Source: DVEG01 sp964405435 (GTDB lineage Bacteria; Cyanobacteriota; Cyanobacteriia; Cyanobacteriales; Oscillatoriaceae). From it: a stretch of DNA of 64,000 nt. The notes under the pieces are model-generated. The model saw only the letters and a program-made list of their open reading frames with translations. It searched no databases and was not told the DNA's origin. Position numbers and translations under genes: made by a program. Shown here piece by piece: positions 18,103 through 27,437 of the stretch. The stretch spans positions 1 to 64,000 of the forward strand of contig CAYOOD010000028.1 in NCBI GenBank assembly GCA_964405435.1, read 5' to 3'. Each line of letters begins with the position of its first letter. Positions within the stretch are counted from its first letter, which is position 1.

Positions 18103-18170
18103 CCCCCTCCCCGTTTCGGGGAGGGGGGAAATTTGGTTTTCCTCCCCCCTTCCCTAGTAGGGAAGGGGGG
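18103..18170. repeat. Two C/G-rich hairpins between flv3 and flv1
   Basis: CCCCCTCCCC-GTTTC-GGGGAGGGG (about 18103-18126) and CCCCCCTTCCC-TAGTA-GGGAAGGGGGG (about 18144-18170) are two strong stems in the 228-bp flv3-flv1 gap. They are of the dispersed cyanobacterial repeat kind, with only weak T-runs, and could attenuate or stabilise the dicistronic message. Confidence 0.75.
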
Positions 18171-18192
18171 GTTGGGGGGTTAGGTTTTTCGC

Positions 18193-19920
18193 CTAGTAGT
18201 GATTTCCTACTTTGCGGTGGTGAACTGCCGGCATCGCATCGGGATTGCTGACGCGCCCCTGATCGACGACTGCGTAAACAATGTGGTGATCGGAAAGCTC
18301 CATGCGGCTTTTTACCTCGCATTCGAGGTAGGCAACGGCATCCGTCAGAATCGGGCAACCATTGCTCGCCGGCTGGGTTTTGACACCAGCAAAGCGATCG
18401 GCTCCGGGTGCAAAGCGCTTCAAGAAGTGCTTCATCAGCGCTTGATAGTTATCTTCGGCGAGGACATTGAGAACAAATTTGTCACCAGCGTGGAGGAGGG
18501 CTTCGATCGCCCGATCTTTGGCAACTGCGATCGTCAATCCCAACGGTTTGAAGCTTGCTTGCGCAACCCAGCTCGCCAACATGGCACTTTTCACGTCGCC
18601 TTTCTGAGCGGTGATAATATAAAGACCGCCGCTGAGACGTCCCAAAGCCTTGTCAAGCTCGTTGTCGATGGATTTCATCTGCTTGACGGTTTTCTTGAGG
18701 CTGAGCAATTGCCCCAAGTCAGTTCCCGATTCTTCGCAGAGCTGGTAAGTCGCTTCGGTGGGGGTTTCTTTAATTAAGATGCTGGGGAATGCTTCTTTCA
18801 ACCCCAACTCTTTGAATTTGTTTCGCAGGGGATAAACCGACAAGTCATCGCCGCCGCCGGATTCGCACAGCCCGAAACTTTGCTTGCTTTCAGCAGCGGC
18901 AAAAATCGTATTGATAGCCGCCTCGGCATTGGCAGCGCCGGGAGCGGAAACCGGGGGAGCGCAGAGGATTAAACCGGCAGCAGCGCCGACTAATTCCCGG
19001 ACTTCTTGGGGTTCGGCTGTTTTGATATCCATCATTTCCACGGCGACGCCAGTTTTGGTGATGCCGTGGGCGATCGCTTGGCTGAGGCGATCGCTATAGC
19101 CGTAATCGGAGAAATAAAAGACTGCTACCGTAGTTGCTGCCTTGGTTTGCTCTTGGCTCCAAGTTTTGTAGCGCCCGGTGAGTTCTCCCAAATTGTAACG
19201 CAATAAGGGGCCGTGACCGGTTGCGATCGTCGCAATTTCGCCGAGTTCTGCCATCCGTTTCATGGCGCTGAGTACCGAGCGGGCATTGGGAGCCATCAGG
19301 CACTCATAATAAAAGTGATAATCTTCTTCGATCGCTGCTAAATCTTCATCAAAGGTTGCATCTGAGCAGTAGTGCATCCCAAAGGCGTCGCAGGTGAACA
19401 GTACCTGCGTTTTGGCATCGTAGGTAAAAATGGTATCCGGCCAGTGCAAGTTGGGGGCCGAGACAAATTCTAAAACATGGCCATTCCCTAAATCCAATTT
19501 GTCGCCGTTTTTCACCAACAGCCTCTTAAATGGCTGATGCACCAAATTTTCTAAAAATTGAATGGCCACTTTTGCGCCTACGACCGTGGCTTGCGGAGCC
19601 AGTTGCAGGACATCGCGAACCAAACCGCTGTGATCGGGTTCGGTGTGGCTGATAATCAGGTAGTCTATGTCAGCGGGGTTGACGAGGCCGGTGAGGGTGT
19701 CCAAGTACAACTGGCGAAACTTTTCGTGGGAGGTGTCCACGAGGGCCAGTTTTTCGCCGCGAATGATATAGGAGTTGTAAGTGGTGCCGTTTTTCAGCCC
19801 AAATTCAATGTCGAAGCGATCGCGATCCCAGTCGAGCGATCGAATCGCCGTTGTTTCCAGAGCAATTTCGCTGGTTTCCACCGTGAGCCGGCGTTGGGCT
19901 CGGTCTGCAAGCACAACCAT
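18193..19920 (-). CDS. flv3: Flavodiiron protein Flv3 (canonical diiron site)
   Basis: A 575-residue protein with the same three-domain plan as the downstream Flv1. The diiron motif is intact: H92-T-E-P-D-H97 (SHTEPDHSGLV), with further ligands in the PNLHWPDT and ATGHGPLLRYN regions. The N-terminal RSLDWDRDRFDIEFGLKNGT is typical of Flv3. It works as a heterodimer with Flv1 in the Mehler-like reduction of O2 at photosystem I. The ATG at 19920 (MVVLADRA) follows GGAGG by 7 bases; the frame extends 7 codons further without a better site. Confidence 0.94.
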   Translation of the reverse strand: MVVLADRAQRRLTVETSEIALETTAIRSLDWDRDRFDIEFGLKNGTTYNSYIIRGEKLALVDTSHEKFRQLYLDTLTGLVNPADIDYLIISHTEPDHSGLVRDVLQLAPQATVVGAKVAIQFLENLVHQPFKRLLVKNGDKLDLGNGHVLEFVSAPNLHWPDTIFTYDAKTQVLFTCDAFGMHYCSDATFDEDLAAIEEDYHFYYECLMAPNARSVLSAMKRMAELGEIATIATGHGPLLRYNLGELTGRYKTWSQEQTKAATTVAVFYFSDYGYSDRLSQAIAHGITKTGVAVEMMDIKTAEPQEVRELVGAAAGLILCAPPVSAPGAANAEAAINTIFAAAESKQSFGLCESGGGDDLSVYPLRNKFKELGLKEAFPSILIKETPTEATYQLCEESGTDLGQLLSLKKTVKQMKSIDNELDKALGRLSGGLYIITAQKGDVKSAMLASWVAQASFKPLGLTIAVAKDRAIEALLHAGDKFVLNVLAEDNYQALMKHFLKRFAPGADRFAGVKTQPASNGCPILTDAVAYLECEVKSRMELSDHHIVYAVVDQGRVSNPDAMPAVHHRKVGNHY

Positions 19921-20367
19921 CAGTGGCCTCCTTTTGAGCAACCGTTCTCAGTTCTTTTACATATTGTTACATGACTTCCCGATCTCGCTGAATTAAAAAA
20001 TCTATCAATACGGTAAGAAACGTAAAACTCACCGCCTTTGGCTCGGCTGCCTAACTTTGTGAGATTGGTGGTGCGACTATCTGTGAGATAGCGGAAACGA
20101 TGTACCTCACTTTTGGAGGGGCGAAGCATAAAGCCCTGCCGCCCAGGCTTGCGCTAAGGCGTCGAGAATCTTGCGGGTGATTCCAGATACTGATTCGCGA
20201 ATGCTTCGCCCTTCAAGGTATGTAGGTAAAAGTGAGATTTTATTAATGTGAGAACTGACGGAAAAGTGCTTTGCAGCGCTTTTCGCAGTCTCAGATCGAA
20301 CTGCGTCTAGAGAGCTATTGAATTCTGACAGGTATCATAGAAGTATCAGACTCTTGCTCTTAGCGCC
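19921..20367. other. Divergent intergenic region, flv3 promoter side, with GAAGCAT element
   Basis: 447 bp between flv3 and the Uma2 gene. About 20117-20211 holds a GGGGCGAAGCAT start and a GCGAATGCTTCGCCC end, the same arms as the repeat array at 37147-38066. No gene is recognised here. Confidence 0.55.
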
Positions 20368-21108
20368 ATGTTAAAGTACAATACTTCGGAATATTTGCCC
20401 TCAGCAAAAGACCTGCCCGACTCAGACGACACCCCTGTGGACAATCAATTACAACATTTAATTCCGGCTCTGTTGGAAGCAATACTGGCTTTTGTTTGGG
20501 CGCAGCGATGGGATTGGTTCTTTGGCGTTGACATGGGGATTTACTACGATCCTAACACGGCGGCGATCGTGCCAGATGGGTTTCTCAGCTTGGGGGTACA
20601 CCGATTAATCGATGAAGACTTGCGCTTGAGTTATGTAATCTGGGAAGAAAAGCGCGTGCCAATTCTCGCCCTAGAGGTGGTTTCCCAGAAACGGCGCAAA
20701 GAATACAGCAACAAAAAGCAAAAATATACCGATCTGGGAATTTTATATTATGTAGTTTACAATCCCATGCGCCGCAAAAAACCCCGATTGGAAGTGTATA
20801 AGTTGGTGAATGGGGTTTATGAATTGCTAGGGGGAGAGCCGGTTTGGCTGCCAGAAATCGGATTGGGAATTGGCAGAGAACGGGGAACCTATCAAGGAAT
20901 TACGCGGGAGTGGCTTTACTGGTATGACGAATCCGGGCAAAGATATCTGACGCCGGAAGAGAGCGCCGCCACCGCCGAGCAGCGCCGTCTAGAAGCCGAG
21001 CAGCGCGCCGCCACCGCCGAGCAGCGCCGCCTCGAAGCCGAGCAGCGCGCCCAAAAATTGGCAGAGTTACTGCGCAATGCGGGAATCGATCCCGATATAC
21101 ATTTGTGA
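20368..21108 (+). CDS. Uma2-family (DUF820) restriction endonuclease-fold protein with coiled-coil tail
   Basis: A 246-residue protein. Residues about 40-185 form the Uma2 fold (PD-(D/E)xK superfamily), with VPDGFLSLG, an ILALEVVSQ strand and a following Lys-rich helix (RRKEYSNKKQKY) in the expected places. The C-terminal 55 residues are a charged coiled coil with a near-perfect duplicated unit (AATAEQRRLEAEQR). Cyanobacteria carry dozens of such genes; the biological role is unknown. It is a complete copy, convergent with groEL. Confidence 0.85.
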   Translation: MLKYNTSEYLPSAKDLPDSDDTPVDNQLQHLIPALLEAILAFVWAQRWDWFFGVDMGIYYDPNTAAIVPDGFLSLGVHRLIDEDLRLSYVIWEEKRVPILALEVVSQKRRKEYSNKKQKYTDLGILYYVVYNPMRRKKPRLEVYKLVNGVYELLGGEPVWLPEIGLGIGRERGTYQGITREWLYWYDESGQRYLTPEESAATAEQRRLEAEQRAATAEQRRLEAEQRAQKLAELLRNAGIDPDIHL

Positions 21109-21194
21109 AGTTTCTTTTTTGGCTTTCTGGCGATCGCACCTTCGCACCCCACCCCCTGCACACCAATAAAAAACCGCCTCCCCACAAAACAGCC

Positions 21195-21227
21195 AGAAAC
21201 CCGGGTTCTCAAAGAAACCGGGTTTCT
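21195..21227. repeat. AGAAACCCGG palindrome between Uma2 gene and groEL
   Basis: AGAAACCCGGGTTCT and AGAAACCGGGTTTCT form an imperfect hairpin. The right flank (CCTTTATGTT...TTTATTGACGTCCGCCT) also matches the flank of the copy at 36549. It could serve as a bidirectional terminator for these convergent genes. Confidence 0.7.
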
Positions 21228-21264
21228 AACTACCTTTATGTTAGATTTATTGACGTCCGCCTAC

Positions 21265-22896
21265 TTAGTAGTCGAAATCGCCGCCGCCCGCGCCAGCAGC
21301 CGCAGGAGCTTTCTTGGGTTCTGGTTTGTCAACGACGATGCACTCAGTTGTCAGCACCATGCTCGCGATCGAAGCGGCATTTTGCAGCGCCGAACGAGTC
21401 ACCTTGGCAGGATCGACGATACCGGCTTCAAACATATCGGTGTATTTGTCATTCGCCGCATCGTAACCGACGTTGAATTCTTTCTCTTTCACCCGCTCGG
21501 CAACGATCGCCCCATTTTGACCGGCATTATCCGCAATCCGCTTCAGGGGCGCGTACAGAGCGCGAGCAACTATCATCGCGCCGATTAATTCTTCCCCCGT
21601 CAAGTTGTCAGCCGCCCAGTCTTCCAGTTGCGGACCGAGGTGAATCAGCGTCGTACCGCCGCCGGGAACAATTCCTTCTTCTACTGCCGCTTTAGTCGCG
21701 TTGATAGCATCTTCCAAACGCAGTTTCCGATCCTTCATTTCGGTTTCCGTGGCGGCACCGACTTTCACCACCGCCACACCGCCGGAAAGTTTGGCGAGAC
21801 GTTCTTGCAGTTTTTCCTTGTCGTAGGAAGAATCGGTTTCTTCCATTTGACGGCGGATTTGTTCGCAACGAGCTTTAACGGCTTTTTCGTTCCCTTCGGC
21901 AACGAGGGTGGTGGTTTCCTTGGTGATGGTGACGCGGCGAGCTTTGCCGAGCATGTCGAGCTTGGCATTTTCCAGCTTCAATCCGGTGTCTTCGCTGATG
22001 ACTTGCCCGCCCGTGAGCACGGCGATATCTTCCAGCATGGCTTTGCGGCGATCGCCAAATCCAGGCGCTTTCACTGCCGCGACATTCAGCACGCCGCGCA
22101 AGCGGTTGACAACCAGAGTAGCGAGGGCTTCTTTTTCAATATCTTCCGCAATAATCAGCAGCGGCTTGCCAGCACGCGCCATTTGCTCGAGTACCGGCAC
22201 CAAGTCTTGCACCAGGGCAATCTTCTTGTCGGTAATCAAGATGAAAGGTTCTTCCATCACCGCTTCCATGCGCTCGGTGTCGGTGACGAAGTAGGAAGAG
22301 ATGTAACCTTTGTCAAAGCGCATCCCTTCGGTGATTTCGATTTCGGTAGTCATGGATTTCCCTTCTTCCAGAGAAATCACGCCTTCTTTGCCGACTTTAT
22401 CCATTGCTTCAGCAATCATTTGACCGACTTCTTCGTCGTTGCCGGCAGAGATGGCGGCGACTTGGGCGATCGCTTTTGAATCTTTAATCTCGACCGCGTA
22501 TTCTTGTATCTTCTCGACTAAAAATTCTGTGGCTTTGTCAATCCCCCGCTTCAGGGCAATGGGATTGGCTCCCGCCGCTACGTTCCGCAGCCCTTCTTTC
22601 ACCATTGCGTGAGCCAGCACCGTTGCTGTTGTCGTGCCGTCACCCGCTGCATCATTCGTCTTAGACGCGGCTTGACGAATCAAAGACACGCCCGTGTTTT
22701 CGATGTGGTCTTCTAGCTCAATTTCTTTAGCAATTGTCACGCCGTCGTTGATAATTTGCGGAGCCCCATATTTCTTTTCTAGGACGACATTGCGACCTTT
22801 GGGACCGAGGGTAATGCCTACGGCTTCAGCCAAAACGTCAATCCCTTTTTCTAGGGCGCGGCGGGCTTCTTCGTTGTAAATAATGGATTTAGCCAT
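21265..22896 (-). CDS. groEL: 60-kDa chaperonin GroEL1
   Basis: A 543-residue chaperonin subunit. Signature features are GDGTTTATVLA (ATPase site), the AAVEEGIVPGGG segment and a C-terminus AGAGGGDFDY in place of the GGM repeats, as in cyanobacterial GroEL1. It forms the double heptameric folding cage with GroES, encoded 82 bp upstream. AGGAGGAG lies 8 bases before the ATG. As part of a CIRCE-controlled operon it should be heat-inducible. Cyanobacteria usually carry a second, groES-less groEL2 elsewhere. Confidence 0.97.
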   Translation of the reverse strand: MAKSIIYNEEARRALEKGIDVLAEAVGITLGPKGRNVVLEKKYGAPQIINDGVTIAKEIELEDHIENTGVSLIRQAASKTNDAAGDGTTTATVLAHAMVKEGLRNVAAGANPIALKRGIDKATEFLVEKIQEYAVEIKDSKAIAQVAAISAGNDEEVGQMIAEAMDKVGKEGVISLEEGKSMTTEIEITEGMRFDKGYISSYFVTDTERMEAVMEEPFILITDKKIALVQDLVPVLEQMARAGKPLLIIAEDIEKEALATLVVNRLRGVLNVAAVKAPGFGDRRKAMLEDIAVLTGGQVISEDTGLKLENAKLDMLGKARRVTITKETTTLVAEGNEKAVKARCEQIRRQMEETDSSYDKEKLQERLAKLSGGVAVVKVGAATETEMKDRKLRLEDAINATKAAVEEGIVPGGGTTLIHLGPQLEDWAADNLTGEELIGAMIVARALYAPLKRIADNAGQNGAIVAERVKEKEFNVGYDAANDKYTDMFEAGIVDPAKVTRSALQNAASIASMVLTTECIVVDKPEPKKAPAAAGAGGGDFDY

Positions 22897-22978
22897 GTGA
22901 ATCGTCTCCTCCTGAATTGATCGCGATTTTGAGGATTTCTAGAACTGATGCGATTAGCGTTTAGCGGTTGGCTAATGG

Positions 22979-23290
22979 CTAGTCAAGGGTTGCCAGAATG
23001 TCCTTTTCAGAAAGCAGGACGTATTCTTCGGAGCCTAATTTAATATCGGTTCCTGCATATTTGGAATAGAGGACGCGATCGCCGATTTTGATTTCCAATG
23101 TCTGGCGCGAACCGTCATCATTGCGCTTGCCGGGACCGACTGCCACCACTTCCCCTACTTGGGGTTTTTCTTTGGCGGTGTCGGGCAGGAGAATTCCGCC
23201 AGCAGTTTTTTCTTCAGATTGACTGACTTTGACGAAGACGCGATCGCCAAGTGGTTTAACAGTAGAAACGCTCAGAGATACGGTTGCCAT
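22979..23290 (-). CDS. groES: 10-kDa co-chaperonin GroES
   Basis: A 103-residue co-chaperonin. PLGDRVFVKV, the mobile loop EEKTAGGILLPDTAKEKP, and VLYSKYAGTDIK are all typical. I chose the ATG at 23290 rather than the preceding GTG because GGAGG is 6-7 bases upstream. It is the first gene of the groES-groEL operon, with a CIRCE operator 165 bp upstream. Confidence 0.97.
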   Translation of the reverse strand: MATVSLSVSTVKPLGDRVFVKVSQSEEKTAGGILLPDTAKEKPQVGEVVAVGPGKRNDDGSRQTLEIKIGDRVLYSKYAGTDIKLGSEEYVLLSEKDILATLD

Positions 23291-23455
23291 CACAATCCTC
23301 CAGGCGCTTAAGTCTGAATCTGGTTAGGTCTAATATTAGAGATTTTACAGAGAGCGCGAGATGGCTTATAGTTTTCTAACTCTTCCGTGAATCTAGCGAA
23401 AAACGATGATTTTCGAGTGGCGATCGTCGTCAGTCGCGCGGGATTCACTTCCGAG

Positions 23456-23482
23456 TTAGCACTCTCAACTCTCGATTGCTAA
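23456..23482 (-). promoter_or_regulatory. CIRCE operator (HrcA binding site) upstream of groESL
   Basis: TTAGCACTC (23456-23464), a 9-base spacer, then GATTGCTAA (23474-23482). The CIRCE consensus is TTAGCACTC-N9-GAGTGCTAA, so there is one mismatch. Its position upstream of groES is as expected for HrcA repression. Confidence 0.92.
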
Positions 23483-23610
23483 TTTAGCGGAGAGAAAAGG
23501 CGATCGCAACACTTTTTCGTGTACGGCTTACCGAACTGCCAGCGTGCAGTAAACCCCACAGGCTGAGGCGATCGCGCCAAAGTACAGGGAGCGCCCGGGC
23601 ACGTCAACGC

Positions 23611-25638
23611 TCATTTCTTGCTGACTGGCAATTCAACAATAAATTCACTCCCCTTGCCGCCAGAGCTGAGACAGCGAATCCGCCCCCCGTGCCCTTGCAC
23701 GATCGCCTGATAGCAAATCGACAGTCCCAAACCCGTCCCCTGCCCGACGGGTTTAGTGGTAAAGAAGGGGTCAAAAATTCGGTCTTGAATCTCCACAGGA
23801 ATGCCAGCGCCGCTATCTCGAATAGAAATCGTTACCCAGTCGGGCTCGTTCTGCGCGGTACTAATGACTATCTCACCCGCTCCTGTGGTTGCCTCAACGG
23901 CGTCTATGGCGTTATCCAGCAGGTTGAAAAAGACTTGATTGATTTGGCGGGCGCGACATTCCACCAATGGCAAGCTGCCGTATTCTTTGCGAATCTTTAT
24001 ACTGGCTGTAAGGCGGTGCTGTAACATGGCGAGGCTGCTTTCTATCCCCTCGTGCAAATCTACGGGCTTCGATTCGGATTCGTCGAGGCGGGAAAAATTC
24101 CGCAGCGCCAGCACGATGCCGCGAATCCGCTCGCTCCCTTCCTGCATCGACTCGATCATTTTGGGAAAGTCTTCTCGAATGTAATCGAGTTCGACTTCGG
24201 CGTTGAGGGAGGCGATCGCCTCTGCTGCTTGCGGACAGGCGGCGGCACAACTATCGATCGCTTCGCTCAAAGTTTGCGCGTATTCCCGCGCGTGAAACAA
24301 GTTGGCGTGAATGAAATTATTGGCATTATTGATTTCGTGGGCGATGCCCGCCACCATTTGCCCCAAACTGGACATTTTCTCGCTCTGAATCAGTTGCATT
24401 TGCGCCGATCGCAGTTCTTCTAAAGTCGCTTGCAACTGCATCGCTTGCGCCTGGGATTTGGCAGCAGCGTCTTGCACTTGTGCGTAAAGCTCGGCTTGGC
24501 TGATGGCGATCGCGATCTGACAGCCCAACTGCCCGAGCAACTTGGTTTCTGTAGACTGCCAGCGGCGGTTACTGCGGCACTCGTGGGCAATCAAGAGCCC
24601 CCACAGCTTTTCCCCGATCGCGATCGGCACGATTAAATTCGCTTTAACCTGCAAACTCGCGAGAAAATTGGCGTGGCAGGTGTCTAAACCGGCATTGTTA
24701 ATGTCATTAATCGCCCTGACTCGCCCTTGTTGGTACAAGTGGGCATACTCCCCGGAGAAGCAGTCATCTGCGCCCATGTCCCCCAAAACGGACTGCCACG
24801 GGCTGACGACATCCTCCACCACGACGGTTCCGCGCCAGTTGTCCTTAAATTGGTAGATGACGACGCGATCGGTGTCGAGCAGTTCGCGCGCGCCCCGCAC
24901 CGCTGTTTGGAGAATGGTATTTAAATCGAGGGTGCTGCTAATTTGTTCGACGACCAAGCGCAGCAATGACTCGCGCTCTGCTTGCCGCCGGCTTTCCCTG
25001 TAGAGCTGCGCCTGGTTGATGGCGATCGCGAGCTGGCTGCTGACGCCTTCCAAGAGCTGCGCCTCCCACTCCGTCCACTCTCGCTCCCGATCGCACTGGT
25101 GCAGTCCGATTATCCCATTGACTTTTCCTTGGTAGCGCGTCGCGCACGCCAGCATCGACTTAATATCCAGAGATGCCACCAGTTCTCGGGCGCTCTCCCC
25201 CATTCCCGGAAACTCCAGAAACCGCGTCACTGCCAGCACTCCCGGCTGCTCGATCAGCCTTTTCAGGTGGGGATTGTCCGCAACTGGCACCTTGACGTCC
25301 AGTTGCATCGGATAGTCGCCCGGGTTGTACTCTCCCTTAGTTGTGAAGCTGTCGTCGTCTTCTGATTCTTTGACTAAAATGCTGACGCGACTGCATTTGA
25401 GCGTAACGCCCAGCAACCGACAAGCAGAGTTGAGAATGTCCTCTAACTCCAACGTGCTGCGGATCTGGTTGTTGATCTCGTTGAGGCAATTTGAGAGCTG
25501 AACCTGTTGTTGCAACACCTGCAAGGTTTGCGCGTTTTCTTCCGAGTCGCTTTCTGTAAAAATATGCGAATATTCCGACAGAAGCGGCGAATTTGAGCGC
25601 GGCCAGGGGCAGGAAGGGGCTTGCACGTTCAAAGACAT
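23611..25638 (-). CDS. Sensor histidine kinase with GAF and DXCF-type cyanobacteriochrome GAF domains
   Basis: A 675-residue soluble kinase: GAF1 (about 50-210), GAF2 (about 226-390), coiled coil (about 390-420), HisKA with GIAHEINN (phospho-acceptor His434) and HATPase with LLDNAIDA, DSGAGIP and GQGTGLGLS. In GAF2 a bilin-attachment Cys-His pair (C321-H322 in LDTCHANFL) follows a DDCF motif (C293) by 28 residues. Two cysteines so spaced define DXCF cyanobacteriochromes (TePixJ: C494 and C522). GAF1 lacks this pair. The ATG at 25638 is chosen; a GTG at 25650 is possible. There is no adjacent response regulator. Output is inferred to be light-dependent phosphotransfer. Confidence 0.88.
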   Translation of the reverse strand: MSLNVQAPSCPWPRSNSPLLSEYSHIFTESDSEENAQTLQVLQQQVQLSNCLNEINNQIRSTLELEDILNSACRLLGVTLKCSRVSILVKESEDDDSFTTKGEYNPGDYPMQLDVKVPVADNPHLKRLIEQPGVLAVTRFLEFPGMGESARELVASLDIKSMLACATRYQGKVNGIIGLHQCDREREWTEWEAQLLEGVSSQLAIAINQAQLYRESRRQAERESLLRLVVEQISSTLDLNTILQTAVRGARELLDTDRVVIYQFKDNWRGTVVVEDVVSPWQSVLGDMGADDCFSGEYAHLYQQGRVRAINDINNAGLDTCHANFLASLQVKANLIVPIAIGEKLWGLLIAHECRSNRRWQSTETKLLGQLGCQIAIAISQAELYAQVQDAAAKSQAQAMQLQATLEELRSAQMQLIQSEKMSSLGQMVAGIAHEINNANNFIHANLFHAREYAQTLSEAIDSCAAACPQAAEAIASLNAEVELDYIREDFPKMIESMQEGSERIRGIVLALRNFSRLDESESKPVDLHEGIESSLAMLQHRLTASIKIRKEYGSLPLVECRARQINQVFFNLLDNAIDAVEATTGAGEIVISTAQNEPDWVTISIRDSGAGIPVEIQDRIFDPFFTTKPVGQGTGLGLSICYQAIVQGHGGRIRCLSSGGKGSEFIVELPVSKK

Positions 25639-26022
25639 AGAATTTTTCACAGCAAAGGCTGGGGAACTGGATTTGTAGCTGCGGCGATTTTATTTCGACC
25701 CTGATTTTTAAATCTTTACAAAAATTTTAAAATATTTATATTATTATTTTCTGGTATTAAAATTAGTTTTTCTGAACTATCTCGTTAACCACATACTTCT
25801 GGCTGAATTATTATAAACTTTTTATAGTTTAGTTAATAAGCTATTAGAAAAAATAATAAAGTTTGCCTCGATCGCGCCTTTCTTTGCAGACAGCCGCGAG
25901 GGTTGTACGATCCGGCTGATGGCTGGAAAAATGATTTTTTTGAACAGGAAAAAGATAATAGCATATAAAAACAAAAATAGCAAGCAGACAATCTCATCCA
26001 GAATGAAAAATTTAAAAGCAAC
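25639..26022. other. AT-rich divergent promoter region (kinase/coaX)
   Basis: 384 bp between divergent genes; 25690-25860 is strongly AT-rich (many A/T runs around TATTATTTTC). It should carry both promoters. No repeat or RNA gene is recognised. Confidence 0.5.
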
Positions 26023-26871
26023 ATGAGGCCACCAACCCCGACAGATAACTGCTGGCTAGCCCTGGCGATCGGCAATTCGCGATCGCACTGGGCTGGGTTC
26101 AGGGGCGACACCCTAGAGGATGCCTGGGAAACCCCGCACTTAACGAGCGAAGCGATCGCCCGGTTGATTGAGGCGGGGTTTGATTTCAAAGTTTGGGCAG
26201 ATGAAGGGGTGGAGCAACCCAATTGGCAACCTTCTCAAGTCGCCCCTCCCCTGTGGATTGCCTGCGTTGTTCCAAAACAGCGTGAACTCTGGCAAAGCTA
26301 CCCGGGCGCTCGCGCCATCACCCTAGAAGAGATTCCCCTGCAGAAAACCTATCCCACCTTGGGAATCGACCGAGCCGTGGCATTGTGGGGAGCCGGGACG
26401 CAGTTGGGGTGGCCAGTGCTGGTCATTGATGCGGGCACCGCCTTAACCTTTACGGGAGGCGATCGCGACGGCGCGCTGGTGGGAGGGGCGATCCTGCCCG
26501 GGTTGGGCTTGCAGTTGCGATCTCTGCAGCAAAAAACCGCTGCCCTGCCCCTCGTAGAAGCGCCCCTCGGAGCCTCCCCTCCCGATCGCTGGGCGTTGAA
26601 TACAGAAAATGCCATCGTGAGCGGCGTCACCTACACCCTTGTTGCAGGCGTCCGCGACTTTATCGAGGCTTGGTGGCAAGAGTTCCCCGAAAGTGCGGTA
26701 GCGCTAACCGGCGGCGATCGAGCCTTCCTCCTCAACTACTTGCAAGCCCTGTATCCTGAAATAGCCGCGCGGGTGACATCTGAGCCCCATTTGATTTTTT
26801 GGGGAATGCGCGCGGTTGCTCGCAGGTCAACAAAAAAAACCGGTTACTCGAAAAGAAAAACCGGCTCGTAA
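26023..26871 (+). CDS. coaX: Type III pantothenate kinase
   Basis: A 282-residue cytosolic kinase for the first step of coenzyme A synthesis. Motifs: LALAIGNSRSHWAGF (phosphate-binding strand, with N in place of the usual D), TLGIDRAVALWGA, VIDAGTALTF and GGAILPGLGLQLRSL. This ASKHA-fold type replaces PanK-I in cyanobacteria. The C-terminal RRSTKKTGYSKRKTGS tail is basic and encoded over the hairpin that ends the convergent NUDIX transcript; the gene may have been slightly extended by that repeat. Confidence 0.9.
   Translation: MRPPTPTDNCWLALAIGNSRSHWAGFRGDTLEDAWETPHLTSEAIARLIEAGFDFKVWADEGVEQPNWQPSQVAPPLWIACVVPKQRELWQSYPGARAITLEEIPLQKTYPTLGIDRAVALWGAGTQLGWPVLVIDAGTALTFTGGDRDGALVGGAILPGLGLQLRSLQQKTAALPLVEAPLGASPPDRWALNTENAIVSGVTYTLVAGVRDFIEAWWQEFPESAVALTGGDRAFLLNYLQALYPEIAARVTSEPHLIFWGMRAVARRSTKKTGYSKRKTGS
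26831..26864 (-). terminator. Terminator of the NUDIX gene, inside the coaX 3' end
   Basis: On the minus strand CCGGTT (26864-26859) pairs with AACCGG (26845-26840), followed by eight Ts (26839-26832). It overlaps the last codons of the convergent coaX. Confidence 0.6.
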
Positions 26872-26875
26872 GCTT

Positions 26876-27331
26876 CTAAGCCAGCGCTGTCTTATTGCTG
26901 AGATAGTCTTGCAGTTGGCGATCGTGATCGTGGGAAAGCTCACCCAGAGGCAGCTCGGCAGGCAGAAAAGCTCTGACTTCGCTGAGTTCCAGGGTATCGC
27001 GCACCTGCATCGTTCCTCGTGCCTGAACTTCAACCAGCACGCAGATCGAGTGCATTCGCGGATCGCGATCGAAAGCCGAATAAACCCCAACCAACCGCCC
27101 GATCGCCACCAATTCCAGCCCAGTTTCCTCAGCCAGTTCGCGGCGTATCGTCGTCGGAATATCCTCGCCCCATTCCACAATACCCCCCGGCAAGCTCCAG
27201 CACCCATCATCGCGCCGCCGAACCAAGACAATTCGCCCATCCGGCAAAACGGGGATGAAAGTCGTGCCGGTGACGGGATGGCGAAACATAATTCCCAGCA
27301 CCGTTTTTCCAATCTGCCACAAGCGCCGCAT
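26876..27331 (-). CDS. NUDIX hydrolase
   Basis: A 151-residue protein with a full Nudix box, GGIVEWGEDIPTTIRRELAEE-TGLEL (G-x5-E-x7-REUxEExGU), that coordinates Mg2+ for hydrolysis of nucleoside diphosphate-linked compounds. The substrate cannot be inferred; the form FIPVLPDGRIVLVRRRDDG is seen in general housecleaning members. It is convergent with coaX, 4 bp apart. The start MRRLWQIGK gives a normal length for a single-domain NUDIX protein. Confidence 0.9.
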   Translation of the reverse strand: MRRLWQIGKTVLGIMFRHPVTGTTFIPVLPDGRIVLVRRRDDGCWSLPGGIVEWGEDIPTTIRRELAEETGLELVAIGRLVGVYSAFDRDPRMHSICVLVEVQARGTMQVRDTLELSEVRAFLPAELPLGELSHDHDRQLQDYLSNKTALA

Positions 27332-27437
27332 GACTTTTAGCCTTTAGGTTTGAGATGAAAAAAGCCAGTTTTAGACCGGGCCAATCACGCAAAATTGACA
27401 GAAAAATTCGCAACAGCCCGGTTTTTCCGCAACCGCT

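Noticed and set aside
21628..22479. 283-codon plus-strand open frame
   Set aside because: Lies entirely antisense to groEL; His/Phe-rich shadow without a family.
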